From Aculops lycopersici (lineage: Eukaryota > Arthropoda > Arachnida > Trombidiformes > Eriophyidae), in contig WNKI01000003.1 in NCBI GenBank assembly GCA_015350385.1, positions 2,579,799 through 2,643,798 on the forward strand: DNA of 64,000 nucleotides, in the 5' to 3' direction. Positions 41,606 to 53,185 of the stretch are shown here, in pieces; the stretch's first letter is position 1, and every line of letters begins with the position of its first letter. Both the position numbers and the translations under genes were made by a program. The notes beneath the pieces were generated by a model, which worked only from the letters and a program-made list of their open reading frames with translations, searched no databases and was not told where the DNA came from.

Positions 41606-41624
41606 TATATATATATATATATAT
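41606..41624. repeat. (TA)n microsatellite
   Basis: Uninterrupted TA run. Confidence 0.85.
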
Positions 41625-43515
41625 TGTGGCGCACGGTAACAGTATCAGTAAGAGCAACAGAAGGACAGATACAACAAATGGATAAAAACCATCTGATTTG
41701 GTGGTGGCCGGTCTGGTGATGGTAGTGGTAGTGGTAGGAGTCGCGGCAGCAGCAAGTCCCAGGCTTCTCGGTGGCTGATCCAAGTCAGTGGGCCAGTGAA
41801 AAGAGTGGACAGGAAGTTGGAGACAATCAATTTCGTTTCAAGCGAGCGAGCCGGCTAGTGCGGCAGGAAACAAGCGCAGGCAGCCTTTTCACTTCAAACT
41901 CCATGACGCAACCAGTTTGATTCTCGCTCCCTAAACCCAAATCTGAAGCTAAGCCACCATAGAGTCCGCTGTCCACTTGGCCGAAGTGCCGCAATCAAGC
42001 GGCCGACGCGACTCGGCGACACGCTTGGCCAGTCGCTCGAGCCTCAGAGCATTGGCTTTTGAGCTTTTCCTTTTGGCGCTTCATTTCAAACCATTTCCAC
42101 GGTCTCTTTTCATTGGCTCACTCGGTGGCCAGTGAAAAATTTGCTCGTGAGGAATCACTTCCGGTTAACGAGGAGCAACAACATTTTTGGGACTCGTCTT
42201 TCCGTGGAGCAGGAAACACTGCTACTGTTGCTTTCGCTACCACTACTACTACCACTGCTGCTGCTGCTAAAGATGAGATGAAAATCTCCACTAGAACAAC
42301 AAGAGAGAGAGAGAGACTAAATAAAACTACTCACCTAAACAATGATGAGCGCCGCTATACGCTCGTCGCTATGCGCCGCCCACTTGCTCTGTCTTCTATT
42401 GCTCTTCTTGTCGGGCCAATAAGCTGCTCAGCAACGAAAACCAATACAACGACAAAGACAGGGACAATAATTGAGCTAAAGGATAGTAAATGCTATTGGT
42501 TTTGCTTGTTCTGCTTGTCGCTCTCGTCTCTATGGTCAAAAGTCAGCAAATTTGCTCATCGTATTGAAATGAGGTGATTAATTAGCCGATTTGCTCTCAT
42601 CTGCTGCTCGCTCAGCTAGTGGCTTAGATTTGTTTTGTTTTGTCTCTAGTCGGCTGCTGATGCTCAGTTTGTTGCTTCTACTACTATTTCGACCATGCGG
42701 CCAACGCGCGTTACTCGGCCCCTCTCTTCTTCGTATCCCTGTTTTCCTGTTGCCATTTTGACTCTTCTTGCTGGTCACCCGATTCTTGGTCTCTTCTTTC
42801 TCCTTTATTCGACTCTTCCGTTATCTAGTTTGGTTTGTTTAGGTTTGCATTTTCCACGTCTCGCAACTCAAGCAACTCAAACTGAATTGAACTGAACAGA
42901 AACTTAAGAGACACTAAAATTTGCCGCTTGAATTCAAAGTGCACAAAACTAATCTCTATCTCCCTCGCTCTCGCTCTGCAACTAGCGACGCGTGTGTCCA
43001 GTTTATATGCGCATTGCGCAATCGTTTCCATTCAAACCGGGCGAGCATGCGCAGTGATACAGTGGAGGGCATCTCACCATCAAGAGGGATCTTGTGCCGA
43101 GAATCCTCACAACTCGACCATAAGTTGGATTTGTCTTCCGATCAAGTGGAGAGGGCAACGAATCAATTGATTGATTATCTAACAAACTTGGCTGGCATCT
43201 GGACCAAGCGGAAGTGTAGCAACATGACCATGGGCTGTCCATCTTGCGAAGTGCGACCGAGAGACAAAGAGCGGGAGAGCGAGAGAACGAGAGACATACA
43301 CAAACTTTGAGACAATGAAACACACAAGTTGTGGCGACCACTTGCTGCTGCTGCTCCCTCAACTATGTCCGCATCCAGCAAGTGTCAACACACTTCCTTG
43401 CCGATCAATCACAGAGAGCCTGTGTGTCGTCCTATGTGTTCGTGTGACCAACTGACTAGTGTCCAGCGGCGACAACCACTTGTCCACTTTGAACCGATTC
43501 TCTCGAGGTGACTCC

Positions 43516-43536
43516 TTCTCTCTCTCTCTCTCTCTC
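43516..43536. repeat. (TC)n microsatellite
   Basis: Uninterrupted TC run. Confidence 0.9.
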
Positions 43537-44823
43537 CGGACGGTTTTCTAGCTTTGTCTCGATTGCACGCCGCATCCCAATAATAAAAAGACATCAAATT
43601 GAACTGACCAACTCGAGGCCCGAATAAGCAAAAGGTTAGCTGCTCTTCCTCTCTTCGCACAAAGATGGACTTCCGGTTCTCGCTGCGTGCGGTACAACTT
43701 TATTATCGCAAGTCACAAGTGGGAACTTGGAACTCAAAACTAGAGAAACCTGAGAGCAAAAATGAGCAGCGGCTGCAAGTTTTTTAGATTTTAATGAACT
43801 CACTCACACGAGTCGAGTGTATAAAATCCAACTCCATCTACATGCTTCTGAGCTTCAACCCAAACCAACTCCTGTGCTCTATGGCCGGCGCCAGGAAGCG
43901 GGAATATAAAACGCGCATTTGCATAGAAGACGCATTAGGGCGCATTGGTCATTTACTGCACGAGCAACTCTTGGTCGACTCGCCTAGTCGTCGTCTCTTA
44001 GGTTGTCGGTAAAGAGCCCGCGAGTTGGTTAGGTTTGTTGTTGTCGTTGTTGCTCTCGTCGTGTGGTGTGTCCATGGTGCGTAGGCAAACTTTGTGCCCC
44101 CGAGCTAGTAACTTGGTTCGTCGGTCGAGTGGTAGGAGTATCAATTGGATCGCATATCAACTGTCACTCTCGAGTCTATGATAAGTTTTCTTGTATTTCG
44201 TTTCCGCTACTACGAGGACTAATCAATTGATTACTCGTCCTCTTCGACCTCGTTGCTTAACAACAGCAACAACCACGACAACAAGGGCAGCAAATTTTGT
44301 TACACGTTCAGAGTCGGCAAATCTGCCTCGGCAACTAATCTAACAAGAGGGAAAAAAGGGCGCTAAACTGGAGCACGAGTTTGAGTGTTGAACCAATCAA
44401 GTGGGACTCCATTCTGCAACTTCGATTGCTCTTTTGACATAACCATACTGCAGCGGCAACAAACGTTTGTTGTTGTTGCTGCTGAAGGCCGACGGCAAGC
44501 AGGCAACTAAACCAAACCAAACTCGACTGAACTAGACTAAAATCACGTGCTTAAATGCCAACAGTAGTCGCCCACTCGTCTCGTGATGGCCGACGACCGG
44601 AAGTCGGACAACTCGAGAGAAGCGGATGGACAAACTGAGCTCTAGCTGTTGTTGTTGTTGCTCTTTTCACTGTAGTGGTTGGGCTAGAAGTGAGAGCGGG
44701 AGAAGAGCTGCAGCAGCAGCAGCAGTGGTCATTGTTGGTCTTTTGGGATGGCTGGCCTACTGGCCAGCGGCCACGATGGACTCGACGATGACGAGCCGAC
44801 CGCCAACACCGACGCTAGCGCCG

Positions 44824-44859
44824 AGCTGATCTTTGGCGCGTGCCGCTCGAAGATCAGCT
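44824..44859. repeat. perfect 10-bp inverted repeat, 16-nt spacer
   Basis: AGCTGATCTT at 44824-44833 and AAGATCAGCT at 44850-44859. Confidence 0.75.
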
Positions 44860-45229
44860 TTCGGTTGGGCCGCTCGCCAGATATGAGCAGGGCGCCCGTT
44901 AATTAACTTACCAATGGACTGCTCAGCTAAACCGAATTGAACTGGACCACTATCTCGAGTGGCTCGCCCGGACGACTACACGACGACGTCGACCACGCAG
45001 GCCACCAGTCGCTGATTAGGCAACAACAACGGCTATCTGGACGGCCAGCTTACGTGGAGTTCTAGTCGCGAGCTCCAGTCGGATTCGTCTCACAATTTCA
45101 TCGCATGGCCAGCGATGTTACGCGATGCAAAACTCTCCTCGCTTCAAACTCAATTCAATTTCAACTCCCCATCGCCAGCCAAGCAAGCGAGTTGGACGAT
45201 TTGGAAGCCAGATAAGCGGCGGGCAGGCC

Positions 45230-45267
<38 letters not shown>
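45230..45267. repeat. (GGCT)n tetranucleotide repeat
   Basis: About nine GGCT units in tandem, degenerating into GGTT/GGTC at the right edge. Confidence 0.9.
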
Positions 45268-45514
45268 TTGGCTGGTCCGTTGGTTGGCAACATAGTAAGA
45301 GTAGTGGTATTGGTTTGCGAGCCACAAAAGCTAATTTACTTGTGGCGCGCATTTGCTGGCGCCCAATGCGGCCTCCGCCGCCGCTCCTTCAGCTAGTAGA
45401 AGCCAGGAGTAGCGCCGCGAGTAAACCTCTCAAAACGACGACGCTTTCCGGCGGCGTCTAAAGTTGGCGGCCAGGTATTAGAAGATTGGAATTAAATTTG
45501 TTGCTTAGCCACTA

Positions 45515-45550
45515 GCAGCAGCAGCAGCAGCAGCACCACCACCACCACCT
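45515..45550. repeat. (AGC)n(ACC)n trinucleotide repeat
   Basis: AGC units pass directly into CAC/ACC units. Confidence 0.9.
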
Positions 45551-47709
45551 CTACCAACAACATCATTGAAAGCGAACCACAGAAGCCTCAAGAATCCTGC
45601 CACTTGTTAGCGAGCGCCCGGCGCCGCGACCTATGCGCGCTCAAGTCGCTAGGTCCCGCTGGCGATTTATCGGCTAGTCGGCGAGCGGCATCTGCTCAGC
45701 TGGCTTCTCGACTCTCGAGTTGGCAACAGAGAGTTGAGAGCTTTTGTGAGAGATCGAGCTAAGCCCACAGCGAACCTCGCCTCTTGGATTATTGGCCTAA
45801 TGCAGTGGGCGTGGCACCGTCGACCGGCCGCCCGGCCGCCCGCCCGACCAACAAAACTCAATAGCATTAGAGGCACCAACAGAGAATGGTGGGCCCAACT
45901 CGACAGGCAGAGAGACGGATTGTTAAAAACCTTATGGCCAAGTAATGGCTAAAAGTCGGGTTTGCTTCGGTTTATCTCTCCTACTGATATCAAGGGAGAG
46001 AGAAAGAGGAAAAGTTGAGGAAGAAAGTGAGTTCATTACTATCGTTATTATTATTATGTCTAGTTATTATTATCATGTTTAGTGGTCGTATGCTGCTGTT
46101 GCTGGTGAAACTGGACTTTCACGTTAGTGGATCAGACAAAAACCACCATGATGATAGTGATGCAGCCACAGGAAATACAGGAAAGAACATCCACTTGGAC
46201 AGATAAATTTCCTTTGCATGATTATTGGCAGCTTGTTTTGACGTCATCATTTCAAAATGGCATGTCGTGAGCTGCCTTTCTGGCGTTCGGTCGTCAGTGT
46301 AGAGGCAGGCAAATTAATGGACTCGTTGCATTTTGAGTTTCCTGGGTTTGGTCTCTGAAATCCACTACCGAATTGGTCACCACCTTTGACTCGCCGGTTG
46401 TTTCTCCAACCCAATGCCAATTTTCCAACAATTTCCTACGACCAACTTCCGGTTGGAGATCATCAACCGTCGGCTTCGTTCTCTCTTTAAGTGGCCTCAT
46501 TACTAACCATGTGCATAGGTTGAGAGAGTCGATCGAGTTTAGTCGGAGAGTTTATACAGGAGAGGGGATCGATTGGTTTGCGCAAACTGAATTTAGAATG
46601 ACTAGCCGACTTGAAACTAGCTGATACCCTGGAGACTAAATCTAAATTTGCCTCCAATTTTATTTTCAACTCCAACGTTGAAATGAAAATCCGACACTCC
46701 AGGCAAGTGGACAATAATTGAGCTCGCGAGTGAAACGAAACCTTATCTGCGGCCTAACACGCTCCGCCTCTGTGGCCCCCAATGGCTGAGGATGGACTTT
46801 TGCCTTCTTCGCTTCTAACGAGTTGGGGCGCAAGTGGTTTTTGTGATTTCTTGAGAACAACAGCGAGACCACCGAATGGACATTCCAAGCAAAGGATTTC
46901 TTGAGGACTAAACTCAATGTTTTTCACGTTTATTATGGAATCACGTTTATAAGACAAACAGGATGACGACGACGAGAATGAGAAGCGTGCAAATTATAAT
47001 CAATTGTCATCTTGGAGTCCATTGTGTGTCGCACGGTACGAGGGACCATCCGAGTTGAGGGTGCAGTTGGTCGGAAGAACAAAAGACTATAACGGGAAAA
47101 GATGCAATAAATAAACTTGGGCGCAACTTCCGGTTACCGCGAGGTCGCTCGTGTCCATCTCTGACTTTAGTTTATATGAACTTCTCGTCGTATGAATGCG
47201 AAAGAGAAGCGGACCAATAAATGTCACTATTTGTCGCTTTGGTTGCCACTCCCGTTGCTCTTTTGTCGTCGTCGTGATTTGTGTAACTGACTCAAATGGT
47301 GCAAAGAATCCACTTCATCGGCCAAGTTCTTTGATCCCTCAACTTTTCTCTGTCTTACTAACGAAAAAAAACTGCCATGTTTCTCCGTAATTTTATCGAG
47401 GTCTAACTGGATGAGCCACGAGACAACTTCAAAGCTCCAACTTCATTATGATCACGCGACCACTCACCTGGATCCATTAATCACCATTCAGGCATAGAGT
47501 GTGATGATGATGACTAATTAGCCGAATCGATTAAAACTCAATTATTGCTCGGGCGTGTGGAGCCTTGGTACTGTAGCCAGGTGAAGTTGTTACAAAAACA
47601 TTAAGTTTTTAATCCAGTTGCAATAAAAATATTCGACTTTTTCCCTTCATCATGGATTGGCTCATCTAGCTTTCCCATCTTCAATACTCGATTATCATTC
47701 ACCAGAATC

Positions 47710-49153
47710 ATGATGATAGATGTCGGATTTAAGCAGATAATTTTGTGGCTTTTGGTGTTTGATTTGGCCTACCTCATTAGCAAAACAGAAACGCTAATAG
47801 GACCATACAAAAGGCAGGATATAAATCTCTTGTTGAACAGCGAGAGGCAACTCAACGAGTCTATCGCTTCACACTCCACCATTGGTTTGATTTTGGCAGC
47901 AAAATTCAAGTTTGAGCAATACAATGTCACAAGTTTGGATGGTTATATAACTCAAATAATCAAATCGGTGAATCCTCGTGTCGAGAGGCGATCCCTAAAG
48001 CGACTACCTGTTGTTTTGTATGCAGGACAAGGTGTTGGTCCATCAATATTCCTGCTTGGTGCTTGCGAGCGAGATGAACCGATGGTTTGGCAACCTGAGG
48101 ATTCAATGGCTGGCTCAGTGCACAATAGATCGTTGGCCTTTACGTTGAGCAACAATGGTTACGATATTTGGCTAGTGCCAGCGCGAGGAGTCGATGTAGC
48201 AATCGGGAGAGGACAAACACCATAGATGTGAAGGGAATCAGCGAGGATGTCGAGGTTTTATTCGAGATTATGCTCAGCAATGTGAGTTTAAATCGGAAGG
48301 TGTCAGATGCACAAAAGAGCATCAGCCAGGAGAATGCGAATGCCTATTGGCAATTCAATAGTGACGATATTATCAAGTCGGAATTTGGTCAACAATTGGC
48401 CTTGGTGCTTAAATGGACGAGACGAAAAAAGGTTGCATTGATTTGTTATTCGAATGGCGGATCATCTCATTTGCTTACATCGCAAATGAGAGGAAATTTG
48501 TGGAAAAACATGTGGACTCAGTGTTTGCCCTTGCGCCTGCCATTTATGTTAACCGATTCAATTGGCCATTTGTCATAACCTCACTCTATGGACACCTGGC
48601 GCCTCGCGAATGGTCACTTCCGGTTGACTCAGTGGAAAGGTTCGTAAGAAGTTCCCTGATTCAAGTGTGCAAAACAAAGCCGATTAGATCATCGCTGTGC
48701 AAAATAATATTGAATCAAATCTACGGAACCAATGCCCTTGATCAAACTGTGATTGATTTGGAACTGTTGGAGCAAACAGCTAGACCAATGAGCTCGGTTA
48801 GCTTGAGCCAAATCACACAGGTGTCATTGAGTGGCAAATTAAGTCAATATGACCACCTGATGCTCGGGAATCTAATCAGTTACAAACAACTACTGGCGCC
48901 AACTTACAATTTGACAAACATCAAACTAAACCATTTGCTAATCTTCTTCGGCACCAAAGACTCGCTCGTGGACTAGAATGGAGTTTCAAGACTAATCAAG
49001 CAGCTGAGTTTTGGCAACTTGCGGGTGAGGCACGAAATTTTACCTGGATACAATCATATAGACTTTGTTGCTGGATTTGATGTAAGCAATGCGCTAAATG
49101 GCCACCTGTTGTATTTGCTCGATGAGCTTAACGAGGAGATAGGCGAAAATTAA
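47710..49153 (+). pseudogene. acid-lipase-type alpha/beta hydrolase pseudogene (lysosomal/gastric lipase family)
   Basis: Starts with an ATG and a signal-like helix, then 'FEQYNVTSLDGYITQII', the lid-proximal motif of the acid lipase family, and 'SLAFTLSNNGYDIWLVPARG'. Around 48185-48205 the homology moves to the next frame ('YWQFNSDDIIKSEFGQQLAL', nucleophile region 'CYSNGG' in place of G-H-S-x-G). Around 48480-48510 it moves again ('DSVFALAPAIYVNRFNWP'). It then meets TAG at 48974-48976 directly after 'FFGTKDSLVD'. The same frame continues past that stop through 'LPGYNHIDFVAGFD', which holds the catalytic His region, to TAA at 49151-49153. Two frameshifts plus one nonsense codon argue for a decayed gene. 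Assembly indels could explain the shifts but less easily the stop. Confidence 0.8.
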
Positions 49154-49370
49154 GACGAGTCTTCTGAGCAGGTTAACTATTATCGAACATGTGTCAGAAT
49201 TTGCAAGACAGGTAGAGGTGAAGACTGCAAATAAATGCTAGTGTTTTCCTCCTCGCACGTCTTAATTTGGAAAATTTATAACTTCTTGCTCATTGGAGAT
49301 TGTCATTTCCTCTACCTCGTCACTGGATTGGTCTTTCTCATGCCATAGATTCTAAGGAGATCTGTCTGAG

Positions 49371-51947
49371 ATGTCTGGAGAAATAGGATCAAAGATGACT
49401 CTTTTATTTCCAAAAAGTAGCCTTTTGCTACTCGTGGCTATTTTGCTTTCAATTAATTGGATGTATTTAGATCCAAGAACAACCCAACAACAATCAACAG
49501 GGAGCCGATCAAAGTATCACAAGTTAATTTACGACGATTCTTACATTACGGAAAAATTGGAGGACAAAAATCCATACCTCAAAAATGATGTCGACGGCAA
49601 ATACATTGGACCTCGAGATTATTTTGATTTTAAAAACATTTTTGAGCCAAGTGAGGAGTATTTTAATGGAGTAAATGTTGAGCAACACTATTACAAGGAG
49701 TATCAAGCAATGGAGATTACCTCAGCGATTGCCTCTCTAGATCAATGGCAATACTCTAGCGATGAGTTGCTTAGGAGATCAGCTGGCCCACAAGCCAACG
49801 AGGTAAAGTGCAAACAGGAACTCGAGTTTATCTGGCGCCAAGTGAAGTTGATTACTCGCAACGCTAGTCTGATATTGCAGCCAGGTATTTGGAACATACA
49901 ATTTGTGCGCTACCTCGACTCGTGGGCTCGACCACCGAGCGAGACTTACTACGGTCGACCCTATTGGGTTGGCTCGTATCGTGGATGTTTGGCGGCCAAG
50001 TTGCCAGCTCAGGAGAGCAAATGGAATGAACCGATGGAGTTTAGATTCTGTTGGGCAAAATTGAAGATGCAAAGTTGGCCAACGAGAGATGAGATGCTAC
50101 CACCCATAAGCATTAGGTCTGGTATTTGTATTCCGAAATCCTGTGACACTTCAATGGCAAGAAGGGAGAGTAGAGCTATCCAAAGTATAATGCAATTTAA
50201 CTTTTCCCCTTTCCATAAGCAGAGATTCAATGAAATCATTGATATCTATTGCTTACCGCATACTAAACCCGACATTTGGGGCAATCTAACAACAAGTGGC
50301 CGAGTATTCGTTTACATAATGAGCTCGTGGTTGGCAGTAATTTTAGTTTGCTCGCTTGCAAGATTTGCGCTGGATGCAGAAAGTGTTGCAAAATTACCAC
50401 GAGGCAAGTTGACCAACCTCTTAGATTGTTTAACGATACAAAGAAATCTACATTCGTTCTTGAATGACGACGAGCCAGAAGCTGGATCAAGATTTCAACA
50501 GGTAACAAAGGAGACTCCAATTGGAGTTAAAAAGAGAGTTGACTTTAGGCCAATGGGAGTGATGCGATTCTTTGGTAGCGTACTAATTTGCGTCGGGCAC
50601 GTTGGTCTCGGTGTCATGTGGACCTTCCAAGCCTCAACCTGGAGCATTGAGTTTAATCGTCGCCTCTCAGTTGCCCTTTCCTCGGGTAGCTACAAAATTT
50701 TAGACCTTTTCTTTGTTTTGGGCGGAATCACAGCGGCCAATTCAATTATGAGCAAGCTTCCAAATGAAAAAATCAAGTCCATTATAAGACCACCGACTTA
50801 CCTGGCCATCAATCTGACGAGGTACCTGAGATTGGCCCCTCTAGTGATATTGGTACTTAGTTTTATGAAGGCCATCTACCCTCACCTGTCGCATGGGCCA
50901 ATGTGGGATTATGCAACATACAAGTACTCAATTCAAGGTAGATGCCAAGCCTCCAGTTGGTGGCGAGTTTTACTGTGGCCCATTTTGTTTGGTTACGGCG
51001 GAAACTCTTACTCAAGCGAATGCCTATTAGTTTCCTGGTATCTGATTACGGACATGAAAATCTTTCTACTTGTTCCATTTATACTCTACCTGATGTGCCA
51101 TTCAAAAGACTCCATCTCCACTACCACCCACAGAGCAACCTGGTTGAGTTTGGCATTAGTTCTACTGTCCACAGCTAGCCATTTTAAGGATCTCTACCTG
51201 CAGGAGATTGTTTATTACAAACAATTTTTCACCTATGGCATTATATTCGCCATTAACACGCTAATGTCCAATTTTGGTGAAACGGGTTACTTCAATTCAA
51301 TCAATCGTCTGAGTTCCGTGGTCATCGGTCTCTATGCTGGCTTTTGGTTGCGACGATACGATGAGCAAAAGTTGCATCAGTGGCCCACTTGGATGCGCGG
51401 CAGGTGGTTTTGTGGCATGATGTTGTGGCAATTGTATGATATTTTATCACCTGCTATCAACCACCTCCTATACCAGCAAACAGGTAGCCTGCCAAGCGAG
51501 TCGAGTATCATTTGGGCCCTAACATTGAAGCCACGTATTGATGCCATTATTGTCGCCATTCTGGCGTTGCGATTATCAACGGACTTGGCGCCCGGAACAA
51601 TGGCGCTCATGATGCCATTTTACAAATTAAGCAAATTATCATATTGTGTCTTTTGTACGCACTCCATTCTCATTGCCTACTATCTGTCCGCCAATGAGAC
51701 TAGTCGTCCCGAAGTCACAGGCTTACTAGTTGTCTGCAATATTATCTACATTGTAGCTGCAAGTTTTTTAATCTCCTTTCCACTCTACATTCTGTTTGAG
51801 TCACCTGTTGCCCTGATTTCGGCCTCTCTAATCCGTGGTGGCGCTTCCAGATCATCAAAATTAAACACATCAACCTCATCGATGTCAGCCAACGCGTCAA
51901 CGGATAGTGGTGGCCAACAGGTAGACAAATTAAGAAAACGAAATTAA
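49371..51947 (+). CDS. nrf-6: NRF-6-like multi-pass acyltransferase (nose-resistant-to-fluoxetine family)
   Basis: 858 aa. An N-terminal hydrophobic segment (signal or anchor, 'LLLLVAILLSINWMYL') leads to an extracellular Cys-containing NRF domain (about residues 140-300; Cys in 'VKCKQELEF', 'YRGCLAAK', 'EFRFCWAK', 'GICIPKSCD', 'IYCLPH'). The C-terminal half is an acyltransferase-3 fold of about ten membrane spans, with 'VLICVGHVGLG', 'LDLFFVLGGITAANSI', 'LNLTRYLRL'-like 'AINLTRYLRLAPLVIL' and 'YSSECLLVSWYLITDM'. Members in nematodes and insects affect uptake or transport of lipids and drugs, but the biochemical reaction is not settled. Intronless. It follows the lipase pseudogene and precedes the secreted apolipoprotein-like gene on the same strand. 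Confidence 0.9.
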   Translation: MSGEIGSKMTLLFPKSSLLLLVAILLSINWMYLDPRTTQQQSTGSRSKYHKLIYDDSYITEKLEDKNPYLKNDVDGKYIGPRDYFDFKNIFEPSEEYFNGVNVEQHYYKEYQAMEITSAIASLDQWQYSSDELLRRSAGPQANEVKCKQELEFIWRQVKLITRNASLILQPGIWNIQFVRYLDSWARPPSETYYGRPYWVGSYRGCLAAKLPAQESKWNEPMEFRFCWAKLKMQSWPTRDEMLPPISIRSGICIPKSCDTSMARRESRAIQSIMQFNFSPFHKQRFNEIIDIYCLPHTKPDIWGNLTTSGRVFVYIMSSWLAVILVCSLARFALDAESVAKLPRGKLTNLLDCLTIQRNLHSFLNDDEPEAGSRFQQVTKETPIGVKKRVDFRPMGVMRFFGSVLICVGHVGLGVMWTFQASTWSIEFNRRLSVALSSGSYKILDLFFVLGGITAANSIMSKLPNEKIKSIIRPPTYLAINLTRYLRLAPLVILVLSFMKAIYPHLSHGPMWDYATYKYSIQGRCQASSWWRVLLWPILFGYGGNSYSSECLLVSWYLITDMKIFLLVPFILYLMCHSKDSISTTTHRATWLSLALVLLSTASHFKDLYLQEIVYYKQFFTYGIIFAINTLMSNFGETGYFNSINRLSSVVIGLYAGFWLRRYDEQKLHQWPTWMRGRWFCGMMLWQLYDILSPAINHLLYQQTGSLPSESSIIWALTLKPRIDAIIVAILALRLSTDLAPGTMALMMPFYKLSKLSYCVFCTHSILIAYYLSANETSRPEVTGLLVVCNIIYIVAASFLISFPLYILFESPVALISASLIRGGASRSSKLNTSTSSMSANASTDSGGQQVDKLRKRN

Positions 51948-52122
51948 ACTCATTCTCAAGTTGAACCACTTGATGCATTTACCTCACTATGTTGAACGAG
52001 CCAAACACTGCAAGTTGAAACGTTGAATTTGCTTCATTTCCATTCTTGTCGATTTCGAGGTCACATCCTCAGAGTAAATTTAAATTTCAAGAGTTAGATC
52101 AAAGTAGAGTGTTTAGAGAAAT

Positions 52123-52818
52123 ATGTTGCAAAAAATTCAAGTAATTTTCTCCTTGGCTCTAGTGGCTACGACCGCCACCATCCAAGCGGCGCCCTACTTC
52201 TACTACCAAGATGCACTTGCGCAACCTGGCGGCCCTCAACAGGTGCCCCTGCTCGACCAGGCCTCGAACCAAATCCAACAGGTGGCCGGACAAGCGCAGC
52301 AGCAGGCAGAGCAAGCGCTCGGCGGCTACGGCGAGCAGGCGCCAGGTTTCAAGGGACACATTAGCCAGTTGGTTAATCATGGAAGTAGCGCAATGAAGGG
52401 AGTCGTCCACTCAGTCCAACCTGACCTCAAGAACATCGGCCACGACCTAACGGATGCTCTGAGCAAGACTCGCGCCGAGGTTGGCAAGCGAGTCGAGCCA
52501 CTGGCTCAAACTGTGCGACCCTACATTGACCAGGCCCAAAAGGCGGTGGCTCCCTACGTTGATCAGGCCAAACACGAGGTTCCAAAGTTGATTAACCAGG
52601 CGGGACCAACCCTAAGCAAGGTGGGCGAGCAGGTTAAGTCGGGTCTTTCGGGAGTTTGGTCGCGTATCACCAACAACAACCATGCAGTTGAAGGAGCTGG
52701 TGAGCAAGCACAAAAGAGCATCGAGAAAGCAGGCGAGTCCATCAAGGAGGGCGCTGAGAGTGTGGGCCAACAGGTGAACCAGGCGGCCAGCGATGCGCAA
52801 CAGTCGATTCAGGCATAA
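52123..52818 (+). CDS. secreted amphipathic-helix protein, apolipoprotein/LEA-like
   Basis: 231 aa. A clear signal peptide ('VIFSLALVATTATIQAAP', cleavage near Ala22) is followed by an almost Cys-free chain rich in Ala, Gln, Val, Lys and Glu. The middle shows loose 11- and 22-residue periodicity with Pro breaks, for example 'VEPLAQTVRPYIDQAQKAVA' then 'PYVDQAKHEVPKLINQAG', as in exchangeable apolipoproteins (A-I/E class). The C-terminal 50 residues have LEA-like repeats ('GEQAQKSIEKAGESIKEG'). Likely a secreted lipid- or surface-binding protein of haemolymph, salivary or cuticular fluid. The function is inferred from composition only. Codon use is GC-rich compared with its neighbours. Intronless. 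Confidence 0.72.
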   Translation: MLQKIQVIFSLALVATTATIQAAPYFYYQDALAQPGGPQQVPLLDQASNQIQQVAGQAQQQAEQALGGYGEQAPGFKGHISQLVNHGSSAMKGVVHSVQPDLKNIGHDLTDALSKTRAEVGKRVEPLAQTVRPYIDQAQKAVAPYVDQAKHEVPKLINQAGPTLSKVGEQVKSGLSGVWSRITNNNHAVEGAGEQAQKSIEKAGESIKEGAESVGQQVNQAASDAQQSIQA

Positions 52819-53185
52819 GGATGATCAAAATATTCCTGAATGAAACACTTTGTCTCATGTTGTCTCTCAAAGATAAGAGTTAATTAAATTAATTCGAGTA
52901 AAAAACTGTCAAATTTTTCGAGGTGATTGCATCGTTTAGTTTATTCAATTTTCTTTATTGCTCTAGTTAATGTTACTGCTTCAACTGATGATTTGATAGT
53001 TAACTCTTATTAGTCTATGAGTCATTCTCATTCTATTTCATTTGGGGGACGGCATTTGTTTTCTCTCCATCTATTTATCTATCTAGCCAACTATCGAATT
53101 GCAATATCATCTTTTCAATTATTGTTCCTATCATTCAGCTTCGTTAATGACTGATCGCATTCACTACTCAATCATAATATTACCC
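52819..53185. other. convergent intergenic region
   Basis: AT-rich 3' sequence between the secreted protein and RalGAP alpha. No gene seen. Confidence 0.5.

Larger units (their letters stand above)
39787..47709. other. gene-poor, repeat-rich region upstream of the Beat gene
   Basis: Almost 8 kb without a gene that I can support. Open frames are many but short, often built on simple repeats, with no family features. The content is microsatellites, a GCATC/ATTGA low-complexity stretch near 40335-40390, perfect hairpins at 41207-41230 and 44824-44859, a CRE-like TGACGTCA at 46239-46246 and repeated ACTTCCGGT motifs. It is plausibly regulatory or 5' UTR/intron sequence of the Beat gene (inference). 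Confidence 0.5.

Noticed and set aside
42059..42577. 172-codon plus-strand frame
   Set aside because: It contains poly-Thr/Ala from ACT/GCT repeats and no domain. The frame length is explained by composition.
48187..48206. A tiny intron explaining the first frameshift in the lipase
   Set aside because: The only GT...AG interval at the junction is about 10 nt, far below a spliceable length. The second shift and the TAG would remain unexplained.
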